Positions 11,969 through 12,811 of a stretch of DNA of 12,811 nucleotides are shown here, piece by piece (position 1 is the first letter of the stretch; the number at the start of each line of letters is the position of its first letter). The position numbers and the translations under genes were made by a program. Origin of the DNA: Alphaproteobacteria bacterium. GTDB taxonomy: Bacteria > Pseudomonadota > Alphaproteobacteria > RF32 > CAG-239. Below the pieces are notes generated by a model. That model did not search any database. It worked only from the letters and a program-made list of their open reading frames with translations, and was not told where the DNA came from. The stretch spans positions 1-12,811 of the forward strand of contig JAGCTK010000175.1 in the NCBI GenBank assembly GCA_017963715.1. The letters run 5' to 3'.

Positions 11969-12811
11969 ATGAAAAGAGTTGTTAATCGAAAAGTTAAATC
12001 GTTTGATGTGAATTTGCCGGCGCCGGTCGGCGGTTTGAATAAACGCGATCCTTTAATGTCGATGGATGCGGCAGATGCCATCAAAATGGATAATTATATT
12101 CCGGGGATAAGTTCGGTCGAATTGCGTCCGGGGTATGAAAAACATACGGCATTAGGCGCGTTTTCGGCAACCGATAAGGTTGAAACATTGTGCAGTTATC
12201 ACACTTCGGAACACAGTAAAATGATTGCCGTTTTCGGCGGAAAAGCATATGATGTGTCGCTCTCAACGGCGGTTGAATATCCGAATGTGTCGTTTTCGAA
12301 AAGCAGATGTCAGAGTGTGCAATATCGTGACAGACTCTTTTTGTTGAACGGATATGATGTGCCGAAAGTGTATTATATCGACGGCAACAATGTCGAGCAT
12401 TTTGAAAATTGGGGTTTTAGCGGGGAAAACTTGCAAGCGCTGAAAATTGTGGGCGCCGGCGTGTGTCACGAATTTTTGTGGTTTGTTGAGAAAAATTCGA
12501 CGAGGGCTTGGGTGTCGACGGTTGGCGGTCAGGTGTCCGGAACGCTTGCGGCTTTTGATACGGCGCAGGTTTTGAAATGGGGCGGAAAACTGGTTGCGGT
12601 TTTCGGGTGGACCATTGACGGTGGCGCGGGGCTCGATGATTATACCTGTCTTTTGAGTTCGGAAGGGGAAGTGCTTGTTTATAAAGGTTATGACCCGAAT
12701 GATGCCGATCAATTTACGCTGATTGGATCGTATAAACTGAGCCGGCCGATTGGATATCAATGTGTGATGGCTTATCAGGGTGATGTGGTGATTATTACCG
12801 AAGACGGATAT
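11969..12811 (+). CDS. Podoviral tail/packaged-DNA-stabilisation-type virion protein (3' end cut by window)
   Basis: The reading frame is open for 281 codons to the window edge, with no stop. It starts at ATG 11969 behind AAGGTG. The sequence follows a conserved structural protein of podoviral prophages that is usually encoded near the adaptor gene and is comparable to P22 gp10-like tail factors: GGLNKRDPLMSMDAADAIKM then DNYIPG...VELRPGYE (21-57), VETLCSY (71-77), FGGKAYDVS (89-97), LFLLNGYD (123-130), LWFVEKNSTRAWV (170-182), KWGGKLVAVFGWTIDGGAGLDD (203-224) and SSEGEVLVYKGYDP (230-243). Repeated beta-strand blocks suggest a propeller or beta-rich ring. It would act in the virion tail. The exact role is inferred from family and position; the family match is convincing, the gp10 equivalence less so. 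Confidence 0.8.
   Translation, partial: MKRVVNRKVKSFDVNLPAPVGGLNKRDPLMSMDAADAIKMDNYIPGISSVELRPGYEKHTALGAFSATDKVETLCSYHTSEHSKMIAVFGGKAYDVSLSTAVEYPNVSFSKSRCQSVQYRDRLFLLNGYDVPKVYYIDGNNVEHFENWGFSGENLQALKIVGAGVCHEFLWFVEKNSTRAWVSTVGGQVSGTLAAFDTAQVLKWGGKLVAVFGWTIDGGAGLDDYTCLLSSEGEVLVYKGYDPNDADQFTLIGSYKLSRPIGYQCVMAYQGDVVIITEDGY

Noticed and set aside
12263..12760. 165-residue open frame on the minus strand
   Set aside because: It is a shadow of the tail gene, whose plus-strand frame is open from 11969 to the edge and matches a known family pattern.
1..12811. tRNA gene or att site marking the prophage edge
   Set aside because: I found no tRNA cloverleaf, no integrase and no convincing att-like repeat, so the element boundary after proS is set only by gene content.

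Overview
The window looks like the junction between a chromosome and a podovirus-type prophage or prophage-derived element. The host is probably a Gram-negative proteobacterium of fairly low GC. An alphaproteobacterium is my best guess, from the style of the proteins and of the small phage genes, but I cannot prove it from this sequence.

Region 1 (1-3799, + strand) is housekeeping: the 3' part of pheT (phenylalanyl-tRNA synthetase beta chain, cut by the window edge) followed 12 bases later by proS (archaeal/eukaryotic-type prolyl-tRNA synthetase with half of its zinc ligands replaced).

Region 2 (3838-5234, - strand) holds a MazG/HisE-like nucleotide pyrophosphohydrolase, a 73-residue coiled-coil-like protein and an S24 (CI/LexA-like) repressor. 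A 14-base AT-rich repeat occurs three times around the repressor. One copy lies between the -35 and -10 of a good promoter that would drive the small gene and probably the MazG gene. Another lies just upstream of the first rightward gene. The repressor and this repeat look like the element's control region.

Region 3 (5352-7021, + strand) has two overlapping small phage-type genes, a 236-base non-coding stretch with two promoter-like sites, a strong hairpin and a palindrome, then a histidine-phosphatase gene and a perfect 16-bp inverted repeat.

Region 4 (7022-12811, + strand) is the virion module: a P22 gp4-like adaptor, a P22-like portal protein, a GH24 lysozyme with a long charged coiled-coil N-terminus, a secreted six-cysteine protein, a three-helix membrane protein, and a conserved podoviral tail/DNA-stabilisation-type protein that starts at 11969 and runs off the window. 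Between lysozyme and tail gene, two short direct repeats (the last 37 codons of the lysozyme gene, and a 36-bp ribosome-site-plus-signal-peptide block) bracket the two accessory genes, a sign of cassette insertion or duplication. No integrase, terminase or major capsid gene is visible. Terminase would normally lie where the phosphatase is, so the element may be rearranged, defective or specialised.
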